A stretch of DNA of 16,186 nt from JAAFIP01 sp043728315. Lineage in GTDB: Bacteria > Pseudomonadota > Gammaproteobacteria > Burkholderiales > Burkholderiaceae_C. The notes under the pieces were generated by a model, which ran no database searches, had not been told where the DNA came from, and saw only the letters and a program-made list of their open reading frames with translations. Positions 1 to 6,415 of the stretch are shown here, piece by piece; the first letter of the stretch is position 1, and every line of letters starts with the position of its first letter. The stretch is taken from NCBI GenBank assembly GCA_043728315.1, contig JAYTMT010000123.1, positions 1 through 16,186 on the forward strand, read 5' to 3'. A program made the position numbers and the translations under genes.

Positions 1-734
1 ACATCTGCAAAAGCCGCCACACGCTTGGCCGTGCTCACGGCCAGTGCCTTCACGCGCCCGCCACGCACCTGTGGGGCGGTGTTGGGCATCACATCCACCA
101 TGAAATCCACTTGCCCGCCAATCACATCGGTAATGGCAGCCGCTCCGCCCCGGTAAGGAATATGCACCACGGCCAAGCCGGCCTGCGCTTTGAGGATTTC
201 ACCTGCCAAATGGGAGGTCGTGCCATTGCCAGCCGATGCAAAAGTGTATTTGCCGGGGTTGGCTTTGAGTATTTTCAAAAGCTCGGGCATGGTGGCAGCT
301 GGCAGCCCTGGGCGCACCACCAACAATGCGGCAATCGAAGTCAAGCGGCCCACTGGCTCAAAATCTTTCACCGCGCTGAATCCGGGCTTGGCATACAGGC
401 TTTGGTTAATAGCGTGCGTGCCGTTCGTGCCATACAGCAGGGTCAAGCCATCAGGAGCCGCCTTTGACACCGCCAAAGCACCCACATTGCCACCCGCGCC
501 ACTGACATTCTCCACCACCAAGCCGCTGCCCAATTCAAGCGCCACACGGCCCATCACCAGACGCGCCAGCACGTCAGCGCCGCCGCCTGCGGGAAATGGC
601 ACTACCAATTTAATGGATTTGCCAGCGGGCGCTTGGGCCCAAGACTGCGTGGCCAATCCAGCCAAACAGGCGGCTGTAAGTGTGTGCAAGGCACTGCGCC
701 GGTTAAGTTTGGGCATTTTGACGCGGTGGGGCAT
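1..734 (-). CDS. Bug/TctC-family tripartite tricarboxylate transporter receptor, 3' end outside window
   Basis: Reading the minus strand from ATG at 734 gives an uninterrupted frame of 244 codons that leaves the window at position 1. The family is usually about 320-330 residues, so roughly the last quarter is missing because of the window edge. The N-terminus is an export signal: residues NRRSAL (11-16) resemble a twin-arginine motif, followed by a hydrophobic stretch and an Ala-rich cleavage region near residue 33 (SWAQA). The mature start, KLVVPFPAGGGADVLAR, is the typical Bug-family opening, and later segments (IPYRGGAAA, GGQVDFMVD) also fit. Such proteins are periplasmic receptors for carboxylates or other small organic acids; many are orphans without nearby membrane subunits. 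The ligand cannot be inferred. A GGAGT ribosome site (743-739) sits 4 nt before the chosen start; Met7 at 716 is a possible alternative. Confidence 0.9.
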   Translation of the reverse strand, partial: MPHRVKMPKLNRRSALHTLTAACLAGLATQSWAQAPAGKSIKLVVPFPAGGGADVLARLVMGRVALELGSGLVVENVSGAGGNVGALAVSKAAPDGLTLLYGTNGTHAINQSLYAKPGFSAVKDFEPVGRLTSIAALLVVRPGLPAATMPELLKILKANPGKYTFASAGNGTTSHLAGEILKAQAGLAVVHIPYRGGAAAITDVIGGQVDFMVDVMPNTAPQVRGGRVKALAVSTAKRVAAFAD

Positions 735-779
735 GGCAACTCCAATTGAGCATTGCTTGTGAAGTGGGCTGCTACATCA

Positions 780-815
780 TACGTTTTAGCATACGGTTTA
801 GCGTAGGGTTTAGCA
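780..815. repeat. Three tandem 12-bp repeats upstream of the Bug gene
   Basis: Units at 780-791 (TACGTTTTAGCA), 792-803 (TACGGTTTAGCG) and 804-815 (TAGGGTTTAGCA) follow each other with no spacing. They differ at only a few positions, and TTTAGC is constant. They lie 46-81 nt upstream of the minus-strand receptor start. A -10-like TATGAT (781-776, minus strand) abuts the array, so the repeats would occupy the -35 area of that gene. They could be binding sites for a regulator that spans about one helical turn per unit. The repeats are read directly; the regulatory role is inferred. Confidence 0.6.
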
Positions 816-884
816 GGGCAATGCTGTATCCTAGCTGGGCAATTGAGGCAGCGCCAGTCGTGAAAACGCTATGAAATGCTAAAT

Positions 885-914
885 TTGACCTCAGCGCTCG
901 ATTTTGTTTATAAT
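885..914 (+). promoter_or_regulatory. sigma70-type promoter of rplM-rpsI
   Basis: TTGACC at 885-890 and a consensus TATAAT at 909-914 are separated by 18 nt, a strong housekeeping promoter pattern. Transcription would start near 921, giving a leader of about 175 nt before rplM. No other gene lies between the promoter and rplM. The rest of the 735-1097 gap holds the 12-bp repeats and the leader described separately. Confidence 0.75.
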
Positions 915-966
915 GGAAGGCTTCGCAGCGCAATGCACTGCCCGCGGCGAAGATAACACAACCCAA

Positions 967-1048
967 GCGCCTAGGCGCACGCTTTGCGTGCTGTCCTTGG
1001 AAATTGGATAGAGTTAAACCCCACCTAAGAGGCGCCCACTAGAGGCGC
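967..1048 (+). promoter_or_regulatory. Structured 5' leader of rplM
   Basis: The leader has a 12-bp perfect palindrome (967-978, GCGCCTAGGCGC) overlapping a compact hairpin with a 6-bp stem and TTT loop (977-991), then a duplicated AGAGGCGC at 1028-1035 and 1041-1048. The two structures at 967-991 compete for the same bases. Long leaders on ribosomal-protein operons often carry autoregulatory binding sites, and L13 is reported to autoregulate in E. coli. Whether this leader acts that way is inference. Confidence 0.35.
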
Positions 1049-1097
1049 ACCGACCGTGGAAAAGGCAAGCCAAACCTTCTTTATAAAGAGAAAACCC

Positions 1098-1526
1098 ATG
1101 AAAACGTACAGCGCTAAACCCGCAGACGTGACGCATGAGTGGTTTGTGATTGACGCCACCGACAAGGTGCTCGGACGGGTTGCCAGCGAAGCTGCCCTCC
1201 GTCTACGCGGCAAACACAAGGCCATTTATACGCCACACATCGACACCGGTGACTACATCGTCGTGATCAACGCAGCCCAGCTGCGCGTCACAGGTGCAAA
1301 ATCGCTCGACAAAAAATACTACCGCCACTCCGGTTTCCCCGGTGGCATCAGCGAAACCAATTTCCGTGACATGCAAGCCAAATTCCCCGGCCGCGCACTG
1401 GAAAAAGCGGTCAAAGGCATGTTGCCCAAGGGTCCCCTTGGCTACGCCATGATCAAAAAGCTCAAGGTGTACGGAAGCGCAGAGCATCCACACACTGCCC
1501 AGCAACCCAAAGTGTTGGAAATTTAA
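1098..1526 (+). CDS. rplM: 50S ribosomal protein L13
   Basis: The product has 142 residues, exactly the usual bacterial L13 length. It begins MKTYSAKPADVTHEWFVIDA and contains the family's LGRVAS, YTPHIDTGDYIVV and KYYRHSGFPGG segments and the MLPKGPLG motif. L13 is an early-assembling protein of the large subunit that binds 23S rRNA. I chose ATG at 1098 over a GTG at 1056 because it matches the universal L13 N-terminus and has a purine-rich AAAGAG (1085-1090) upstream. The gene is followed after 9 nt by rpsI, the standard two-gene operon. Confidence 0.98.
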   Translation: MKTYSAKPADVTHEWFVIDATDKVLGRVASEAALRLRGKHKAIYTPHIDTGDYIVVINAAQLRVTGAKSLDKKYYRHSGFPGGISETNFRDMQAKFPGRALEKAVKGMLPKGPLGYAMIKKLKVYGSAEHPHTAQQPKVLEI

Positions 1527-1535
1527 GGAGCTGTC

Positions 1536-1928
1536 ATGATTGGTGAATGGAACAATGGCACGGGCCGCCGCAAAAGCAGCGTAGCACGTGTTTTCATGAA
1601 AAAAGGCACTGGCAAAATCACGATCAACGACAAAGACATCGCCGACTATTTCGGCCGTCAAACCTCGATCATGATTGCCAAGCAACCTTTGATGTTGACA
1701 AACAATGGCGAAGCCTTTGACATCAAGATCAATGTAGCTGGTGGCGGCGAGTCTGGCCAAGCGGGCGCTGCCCGCCACGGCATCACCCGCGCCCTGATCG
1801 ACTACGACGCAACGCTCAAGCCCGCGCTCAGCGCAGCAGGCTTTGTCACGCGCGACGCGCGTGAAGTGGAGCGTAAGAAGGTCGGCCTACACGGCGCGCG
1901 CCGTCGCAAGCAGTTCAGCAAGCGTTAA
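1536..1928 (+). CDS. rpsI: 30S ribosomal protein S9
   Basis: The product has 130 residues, the normal S9 length. Recognisable segments are GTGRRKSSVARVFMKKGTG (about residues 8-26), IMIAKQPL, the glycine-rich VAGGGESGQAGAARHGITRAL (about 68-88), and the basic tail ending KQFSKR, whose last residues reach the ribosomal P site in known structures. It is translated from a clear AAGGAG (1526-1531) that overlaps the rplM stop codon region. It is co-transcribed with rplM and followed by a strong hairpin. Confidence 0.98.
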   Translation: MIGEWNNGTGRRKSSVARVFMKKGTGKITINDKDIADYFGRQTSIMIAKQPLMLTNNGEAFDIKINVAGGGESGQAGAARHGITRALIDYDATLKPALSAAGFVTRDAREVERKKVGLHGARRRKQFSKR

Positions 1929-1947
1929 TTCGCCTGTTGTGCACGAT

Positions 1948-1993
1948 GCACAAAGCCGCACAAGAGTATTCTTGTTGCGGCTTTGTGCTTTAT
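1948..1993 (+). terminator. Long hairpin terminator after rpsI
   Basis: The left arm starts GCACAAAGCCGCA at 1948 and the right arm ends TGCGGCTTTGTGC at 1988. Pairing continues through CAAGA/TCTTG to a GTAT loop with one bulged base, about 18 bp in total. It is followed only by TTTAT, so the U-tract is short, but the stem is exceptionally long. It begins 20 nt after the rpsI stop. Confidence 0.75.
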
Positions 1994-2054
1994 GTAGTGG
2001 ATAGCAGCTTAGTTTTGCACTGATTCCTTTAGTTGTACTTGCCCAATATAGTCT

Positions 2055-2762
2055 ATGCGTTTTCGACTCCTTCGCCGCCGATTGACCATCAGCGCGCCTA
2101 GCATGGCCATTCGCAGCAATGCGCCTTGGCCTGTGCGCTGGGCCATGATTGCGCTTGGTTTGGGCTTTAGCGCTGCTTTGGGTTTGTGGGCTTTTGGTTT
2201 TGGCAAAGAAATAGCGGGACTGGACTCCAACGTGAAGGAGGAGCTGCCGATACTGCGTGCAGAGGTGCTGCGCCTCAAATCTGACCTTGACAAAGCGCAG
2301 TCTATTTCCAACACCTCGGGCAGTCTGCTCACGGCCGAAAAAGCCACGCAAGAGCGGCTTGTGCAACAAGTCAAGCAACTAGAAGCAGACAACCGCAGCC
2401 TGCGCGATGACCTTGGGTTTTTTGAAAAACTCATGCCCACGGGGGGCAACGAAGGCATTGCCATTCGCGGTTTGCAGGCTGAGGTGCTGGGCAGTGCGCA
2501 GGTTAAATGGCAAGTGTTGGTGATACAACCGGTTAAAAGCGGACCTGATTTCAATGGCAAGTTGGAGCTCACATTTGCTGGCACTTTGGCGGGTAAACCG
2601 TGGAGCATGGCGCTCCCAGGCGGTGCGCAAAACTTGCAGGTACGCCAATACAGGCGTGTAGAAGGCGTGTTGGATTTGCCAAATGGTGCACAGGTTAAGA
2701 CTTTATCTGCCAAAGTATCTGAAGGCAGTGCCACAAGGGCTGTGCAAACCGTTAAACTGTAA
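2055..2762 (+). CDS. Single-TM coiled-coil membrane protein, possibly DUF6776 family
   Basis: This 235-residue protein of unknown function has a basic cytoplasmic N-terminus (MRFRLLRRRL), one hydrophobic helix at about residues 29-50, and a heptad-like charged coiled-coil segment at about 58-125 rich in Leu, Glu, Lys and Gln. A C-terminal region of about 115 residues alternates hydrophobic and polar residues, as expected for beta structure outside the membrane. I associate this architecture and its position beside a bactofilin gene with the betaproteobacterial DUF6776 group, from memory only. No clear ribosome site precedes ATG 2055; Met17 at 2103 is an alternative that would still include the TM. 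A TATAGT at 2047-2052 may be a -10 but lies so close to 2055 that it would favour the later start. Adjacency to the bactofilin gene suggests an envelope or cytoskeletal role. Confidence 0.7.
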   Translation: MRFRLLRRRLTISAPSMAIRSNAPWPVRWAMIALGLGFSAALGLWAFGFGKEIAGLDSNVKEELPILRAEVLRLKSDLDKAQSISNTSGSLLTAEKATQERLVQQVKQLEADNRSLRDDLGFFEKLMPTGGNEGIAIRGLQAEVLGSAQVKWQVLVIQPVKSGPDFNGKLELTFAGTLAGKPWSMALPGGAQNLQVRQYRRVEGVLDLPNGAQVKTLSAKVSEGSATRAVQTVKL

Positions 2763-2787
2763 CAATACAACCAGCAACGAGTCCACT

Positions 2788-3189
2788 ATGTTCGGCAAGA
2801 AAAAACAACCCCCCATTCGCAGTTTGGTAGCCCATGGCAGCGACATCACTGGCAACGTGTCTTTCAGTGATGGCATGCGCATTGATGGCAGCGTGACTGG
2901 CAATGTAAGCGGCCAAGAAGGCCAGCAAAGTATCTTGGTCATCAGCGAATCGGCGCAAGTTACAGGTGAAATTCGTGCAGACCACGTCATAATCAATGGC
3001 AGTGTGAAGGGCCCTGTCTATGCCACTGAGTTGCTAGAGTTGCAGCCCAAGGCGCGCATTGACGGCGATGTGCATTACAAAGCACTTGAAATGCACCAAG
3101 GCGCGGTGATTGCGGGGCAGCTTTGCCCCATGTTGCCCAATGCAGAAGCAGAAAAACCCCTATTAAAACTGGCCGCAAACAATGCCTAG
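2788..3189 (+). CDS. Bactofilin (polymer-forming cytoskeletal protein)
   Basis: The product has 133 residues. After a short basic, proline-containing tail (MFGKKKQPPIRS), residues about 15-110 form the bactofilin beta-helix. It is visible as repeated short strands with G-x-[IV]-x-G turns: GNVSFSDGMRIDGSVTGNVSG, GEIRADHVIINGSVKGPV, ARIDGDVHYKALEM. Bactofilins polymerise without nucleotides into scaffolds that recruit cell-wall or polarity factors; some attach to the membrane through the N-terminal tail. The length is typical for small bactofilins. Only 25 nt separate it from the upstream coiled-coil gene, so the two are probably co-transcribed and may work together at the envelope. The initiation region is weak (ACGAG). 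Confidence 0.92.
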   Translation: MFGKKKQPPIRSLVAHGSDITGNVSFSDGMRIDGSVTGNVSGQEGQQSILVISESAQVTGEIRADHVIINGSVKGPVYATELLELQPKARIDGDVHYKALEMHQGAVIAGQLCPMLPNAEAEKPLLKLAANNA

Positions 3190-3252
3190 GTGCATAGTTG
3201 AGCGTTTTAGTTTAGTATTGGGGTATTGACACACATTTAACAGGACACAGCC

Positions 3253-3618
3253 ATGAGCGCACTTGCACAATACATCGAAACCGAAATGCCAGCCCCAATT
3301 GTCTTTACCGACAGCGCAGCGGCCAAAGTGGCTGACTTGATTGCCGAAGAGGGCAACAACGAACTGAAGTTGCGCGTTTTCGTGCAGGGCGGTGGTTGCT
3401 CGGGTTTCCAATACGGCTTCACTTTTGACGAAATCACCAACGAAGACGACACCACCATGACCAAAAATGGCGTGTCACTCTTGATAGATGCGATGAGCTA
3501 CCAGTATTTGGTAGGCGCTGAAATCGACTACAAAGAAGACTTGCAAGGCGCGCAGTTCGTGATTAAAAACCCGAATGCCACTACGACTTGCGGTTGCGGC
3601 TCTTCGTTTTCGGCTTGA
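3253..3618 (+). CDS. erpA: Iron-sulfur cluster insertion protein ErpA
   Basis: This 121-residue A-type Fe-S carrier has the three invariant cysteines at C49 (in GGGCSGFQYGF), C113 and C115 (CGCGSSF near the C-terminus). These proteins hold a cluster and pass it to apo-enzymes, including those of isoprenoid synthesis and respiration. The FQYGFTFD segment after the first cysteine and the absence of isc genes nearby favour ErpA over IscA. AGGA at 3242-3245 is the ribosome site. The gene closes the housekeeping block and is followed by a terminator. A perfect 6-bp hairpin (3650-3665, GGCTAC/GTAGCC) without a T-tract lies between gene and terminator. Confidence 0.95.
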   Translation: MSALAQYIETEMPAPIVFTDSAAAKVADLIAEEGNNELKLRVFVQGGGCSGFQYGFTFDEITNEDDTTMTKNGVSLLIDAMSYQYLVGAEIDYKEDLQGAQFVIKNPNATTTCGCGSSFSA

Positions 3619-3692
3619 TGCTGGCCAGCTGAAGCTTTTGCCTAGAAGCGGCTACTCTGGTAGCCATTGGGGTTAAACACACTGGGCTAAAT

Positions 3693-3726
3693 AACCGCAG
3701 CACGCGCGAAGTGGCTGCGGTTTTTT
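3693..3726 (+). terminator. Intrinsic terminator between convergent erpA and SnoaL genes
   Basis: AACCGCAGC (3693-3701) pairs with GCTGCGGTT (3714-3722), followed by six T (3721-3726). It is a canonical terminator for erpA. The T-tract touches the stop codon (3726-3728, minus strand) of the convergent gene. Read on the minus strand, the same stem is followed by a short TTATTTA, so it may also terminate the opposing transcript. Confidence 0.85.
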
Positions 3727-4796
3727 CACGTTTGAGTTGCGATGTTTCCAGTTTGCACTGATGGCTTGCGCGCAGCCACTTGCTCGGCCAAGCGTGCGAA
3801 CAAGTCCACGCCCATTTGCAGCAGCAAATCAGGCAGATCAATCATCACCCAGTTCTCGCGCAGCACATCATCCTCGCGGCGCCACCAGTCGGCCACGCGC
3901 ATGTGGATGGGCTGGTTGCAAGCTGGTGCACCCAAATAATCGCCCTTGTGGGTGGCAAACACGCTGGGCCAGCCTGTGGAGCCGATGTAATGCCCCTCAG
4001 AAATGCGGCAGCGGTGGTTGCCGCCTTGGCGGTCTGGAAAAGCGTGCAAAAACGGCTTTTGGTGGTGTTTTTGAAACCCCTCTACTTGGCGCGATGTGCC
4101 AATGCCGCACGGGCCATACCACATCATCTCGGGATGCCAAAAGGCGTGCATGCCCATGCTTTTCAAATCCTTTTGGTTAAAAGATTTCAGGCCACCAATC
4201 ATGCGGTCAAGGCAGTCCATAGAAGCTTGCGTGGCCGCTGCGTCTTGCTCTGTATGCAGCAGCCCGTCATGCGTTTGCGGGCCGGGCACCAACAGATCCA
4301 GGCCACTGCTTTTAGGCAGCACGTGGTAGCCCGCTTGACGCATCACGTCTACCAAATCTAGCAGCACCCGAGCCTCCACAATGCGCTCGCCCTCCACGCG
4401 GTAAAACTCGCCGATGCGGATGTACAGAGTGTCGCCTGTGGCCGGAATACCCAGCCAGTCAGCCACAAAAGTGCCACACAAATACCCATGCGCCGTAACC
4501 CAAGTGCCTGCCCCGCCCACAAAGCGGCCATCAAAAGCGCCTGCAAAAAACAAGTCTGTGCGCCGCTCTAAATTGGGCAGTGCGCGCAGCAGGGGCTGCC
4601 AAAACTGGGCATCAATTTGCGCCGTGCCATGCAGTTGGTTGATGGGGTGAAACACCTCCCATGCGCAGTCTAGGCTGAAGTATTGCGCCAAGGCTGGCGC
4701 GGCCGATGCGGCCGTGGGGTGGGTGGCGGTATTGCCGGGCAATGCCTGCATGGCAGCCCAAACAATGGATTTGGCGGCAGAAAGAGTGGTGTGCAT
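3726..4796 (-). CDS. Tandem SnoaL/NTF2-like domain protein (A)
   Basis: The product has 356 residues. Two NTF2-like/SnoaL-type halves are visible. The first (about 35-160) has GYLCGTFVADWLGIPATG and the ending ILEAR-like VEARVLLDLVDVMRQ. The second (about 180-340) has HPEMMWYGPCGIGT, THKGDYLGAPACNQPIHMRVADWW and the ending LRENWVMIDLPDLLLQMG. Proteins of this group are compact alpha+beta barrels that act as isomerases, cyclases, dehydratases or hydrolases on small molecules, and many lack an assigned reaction. There is no signal peptide, so it is cytoplasmic. It is divergent from the dehydrogenase operon, which carries a second double-SnoaL protein, implying a shared pathway. No ribosome site precedes ATG 4796, and the best promoter would start transcription almost at that ATG, so it may be leaderless. 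Function unknown. Confidence 0.85.
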   Translation of the reverse strand: MHTTLSAAKSIVWAAMQALPGNTATHPTAASAAPALAQYFSLDCAWEVFHPINQLHGTAQIDAQFWQPLLRALPNLERRTDLFFAGAFDGRFVGGAGTWVTAHGYLCGTFVADWLGIPATGDTLYIRIGEFYRVEGERIVEARVLLDLVDVMRQAGYHVLPKSSGLDLLVPGPQTHDGLLHTEQDAAATQASMDCLDRMIGGLKSFNQKDLKSMGMHAFWHPEMMWYGPCGIGTSRQVEGFQKHHQKPFLHAFPDRQGGNHRCRISEGHYIGSTGWPSVFATHKGDYLGAPACNQPIHMRVADWWRREDDVLRENWVMIDLPDLLLQMGVDLFARLAEQVAARKPSVQTGNIATQT

Positions 4797-4802
4797 AAAG
4801 GT

Positions 4803-4831
4803 ATTATTGCAAGCGTATGCGAAATCTGCAA
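4803..4831 (-). promoter_or_regulatory. Putative promoter of the minus-strand SnoaL gene
   Basis: On the minus strand, TTGCAG (4831-4826) and AATAAT (4808-4803) are separated by exactly 17 nt. The predicted transcription start falls at about 4796, the A of the annotated ATG. The spacer contains the operator-like 4809-4820 palindrome, a classical position for repression. The -35 is imperfect, so confidence is moderate. Confidence 0.45.
4809..4820. promoter_or_regulatory. LacI-family operator-like site 1
   Basis: GCAAGCGTATGC has the form GCA-N2-CG-N2-TGC: symmetric outer triplets around a central CG, the step that LacI-family hinge helices typically enter. It sits in the 17-nt spacer of the putative minus-strand promoter. 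The same pattern recurs at 4948-4959. The likely binder is the LacI protein encoded at 7204-8247; this is inferred. Confidence 0.45.
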
Positions 4832-4887
4832 GTGCAGCTTGATTGCGTTGCGCACCGGGATTATGCGAGGTACAGGGTGCAATTTCT

Positions 4888-4917
4888 GTATTTTTACAAA
4901 ATACTCGGGGAAACCCC
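4888..4917. other. Two adjacent perfect hairpins in the divergent control region
   Basis: GTATTTT-TAC-AAAATAC (4888-4904) is a 7-bp stem with a 3-nt loop. Immediately after it, GGGG-AAA-CCCC (4907-4917) is a 4-bp stem. They lie between the two operator-like sites and outside both putative core promoters. They could be a binding site for a second regulator; no function can be assigned. Confidence 0.4.
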
Positions 4918-4939
4918 AGCTCTCAGCATGCGGCATCGG

Positions 4940-4968
4940 TTTAAACTGCATACGAATGCAAGTAATTT
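4940..4968 (+). promoter_or_regulatory. Putative promoter of the dehydrogenase-transporter operon
   Basis: TTTAAA (4940-4945) and TAATTT (4963-4968) are 17 nt apart, both weak matches to sigma70 hexamers. The main support is position: the spacer contains the 4947-4960 palindrome, mirroring the arrangement on the minus strand. Transcription would start near 4975, just before the hairpin at 4977-5000. Confidence 0.3.
4947..4960. promoter_or_regulatory. LacI-family operator-like site 2
   Basis: TGCATACGAATGCA is palindromic at 12 of 14 positions around a central CG and contains the same GCA-N2-CG-N2-TGC core as 4809-4820. The two centres are 139 bp apart, so looping by a tetramer or bridging by two dimers is conceivable. 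Confidence 0.5.
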
Positions 4969-4976
4969 TGAGAATT

Positions 4977-5000
4977 CTGTCACGGCGATTGCAGTGACAG
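4977..5000. other. Perfect inverted repeat near the operon transcript start
   Basis: CTGTCAC (4977-4983) and GTGACAG (4994-5000) are perfect 7-bp arms separated by 10 nt. The arms could be the two half-sites of a second dimeric regulator, or a stem at the very 5' end of the mRNA. The choice cannot be made from sequence. Confidence 0.45.
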
Positions 5001-5070
5001 CTAAACCGCAAAACAGCAACGCCATTGGCAAACCCCTTAAGCGACGATACCCACAACACTTGAGCACTCC

Positions 5071-6390
5071 ATGATCCGTTACCTCAAACAAGGCAAAGAC
5101 GCCCAAGCCAAATCCGATGCCGATGCTGTGGTGCGCAGCACTGTAGAGGGTATTTTGAAAGACGTAGAAGCGCGCGGCGATGACGCGGTGCGTGCGTATA
5201 GCCAACAATTTGACAATTGGAATCCGGCTGACTTTCGCCTGTCGCAGGCTGACATAGAAAAAGCAGTGAAATCATTGTCTGCGCGGGAGATTGAAGACAT
5301 CCAGTTTGCGCAAAAGCAGATCCGCAATTTTGCGCAAATCCAGAGGGGCAGCATGCACGACGTGGAGGTGCAAACCATGCCCGGCGTGGTGCTTGGGCAC
5401 AAGCATATTCCAGTGAGCGCCGTTGGCTGCTATGTGCCTGGAGGCAAATATCCGATGATTGCCTCAGCACACATGAGCGTGCTCACAGCCAAGGTAGCGG
5501 GCGTGCAGCGTGTGGTGTCCACTGCGCCCGCGTTCCATGGCGCGCCGCATCCAGCCATTGTGACGGCCATGCATTTTGCTGGGGCTGATGAGATTTTGAC
5601 ACTCGGGGGTGTGCAAGCCGTGGCCGCCATGGCGATTGGCACGCAATCGATCAGGCCTGTGGACATGCTGGTGGGCCCGGGCAATATGTTTGTGGCCGAA
5701 GCCAAGCGCCAGCTCTATGGCCGCGTGGGGATTGACCTGTTTGCTGGGCCCACCGAAACGCTGGTGATTGCCGACGAAACTGTGGACGGCGAGATGTGCG
5801 CCGTAGACCTGCTGGGCCAAGGCGAGCACGGCCCTACATCGCCCGCCGTGCTGCTGACAATTAGCGAAAAGCTGGCCAAAGACACCATGGCCGAGGTGGC
5901 CAGGCAGCTGGCGATTTTGCCCACCGCCGAGATTGCGGCCAAGAGCTGGGCCGAGTTTGGCGAGGTGATTGTGTGCGACACCTACGAGGAAATGCTGGAC
6001 AAAGCCAACGAAATAGCCAGCGAGCATGTGCAAATCATGACCGCGAAAGACGATTGGTTTCAAGCGCATATGCAAAACTACGGTGCGCTCTTTATTGGGG
6101 CGCGCACCAACGTGGCCTATGGCGACAAAGTAATTGGCACCAACCACACCCTGCCCACCAACAAAGCGGCGCGCTACACCGGTGGCCTGTGGGTGGGCAA
6201 GTTCCTCAAAACCTGCACCTACCAGCGCGTGACCACGGACGAGGCCAGCGCCTTGATTGGTGAGTATTGCTCACGCCTGTGCCATATGGAAAACTTTGCA
6301 GGCCACGGTGAGCAGGCCAATATTCGGGTGCGCCGCTATGGCACGCGCAGCGAAGTGCCTTGGTATGAGCCAGTACCAGCCTTGGCTTAA
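5071..6390 (+). CDS. HisD-like NAD-dependent alcohol dehydrogenase (histidinol/sulfopropanediol dehydrogenase family)
   Basis: The product has 439 residues (E. coli HisD is 434) and is colinear with the family. The zinc ligands and catalytic pair are all present: Q250 and H253 (in GQGEHGPTSP), D352 (YGDKVIGTNH), H412 (NFAGHGEQ), and the general-base pair E318-H319 (ASEHVQIM). H359 matches the conserved NH of GTNHTLPT. Family members oxidise a primary alcohol in two NAD+ steps through an aldehyde to a carboxylate. No other histidine gene is near, and the gene heads a LacI/ABC catabolic operon. It is therefore probably not the biosynthetic enzyme but a catabolic relative such as HpsN, which oxidises dihydroxypropanesulfonate. 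The substrate here is unknown. The start has only a weak ribosome site. The SDR gene follows 25 nt downstream. Confidence 0.9.
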   Translation: MIRYLKQGKDAQAKSDADAVVRSTVEGILKDVEARGDDAVRAYSQQFDNWNPADFRLSQADIEKAVKSLSAREIEDIQFAQKQIRNFAQIQRGSMHDVEVQTMPGVVLGHKHIPVSAVGCYVPGGKYPMIASAHMSVLTAKVAGVQRVVSTAPAFHGAPHPAIVTAMHFAGADEILTLGGVQAVAAMAIGTQSIRPVDMLVGPGNMFVAEAKRQLYGRVGIDLFAGPTETLVIADETVDGEMCAVDLLGQGEHGPTSPAVLLTISEKLAKDTMAEVARQLAILPTAEIAAKSWAEFGEVIVCDTYEEMLDKANEIASEHVQIMTAKDDWFQAHMQNYGALFIGARTNVAYGDKVIGTNHTLPTNKAARYTGGLWVGKFLKTCTYQRVTTDEASALIGEYCSRLCHMENFAGHGEQANIRVRRYGTRSEVPWYEPVPALA

Positions 6391-6415
6391 AGCCCTTTAA
6401 CAGCCATCAAACGCC

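Noticed and set aside
111..762. Plus-strand open frames at the left edge
   Set aside because: They are antisense to the clear Bug-family coding frame on the minus strand and show no domain.
1056..1097. GTG start giving an N-terminal extension of L13
   Set aside because: ATG 1098 yields the universal 142-residue L13; the extension is not part of the family and lies in the leader.
3190..3252. A specific promoter for erpA
   Set aside because: TTGAGC-like and AT-rich elements exist but no convincing -10 at correct spacing; co-transcription with the bactofilin gene is equally possible.
5464..6147. Long minus-strand open frame of 227 codons inside the HisD-like gene
   Set aside because: It is a His/Gly-rich shadow of a fully conserved enzyme in the opposite strand, with no recognisable fold.
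5071..6390. Assignment as biosynthetic hisD
   Set aside because: No other histidine genes nearby; the gene sits in a LacI/ABC catabolic operon, so only family level is claimed.
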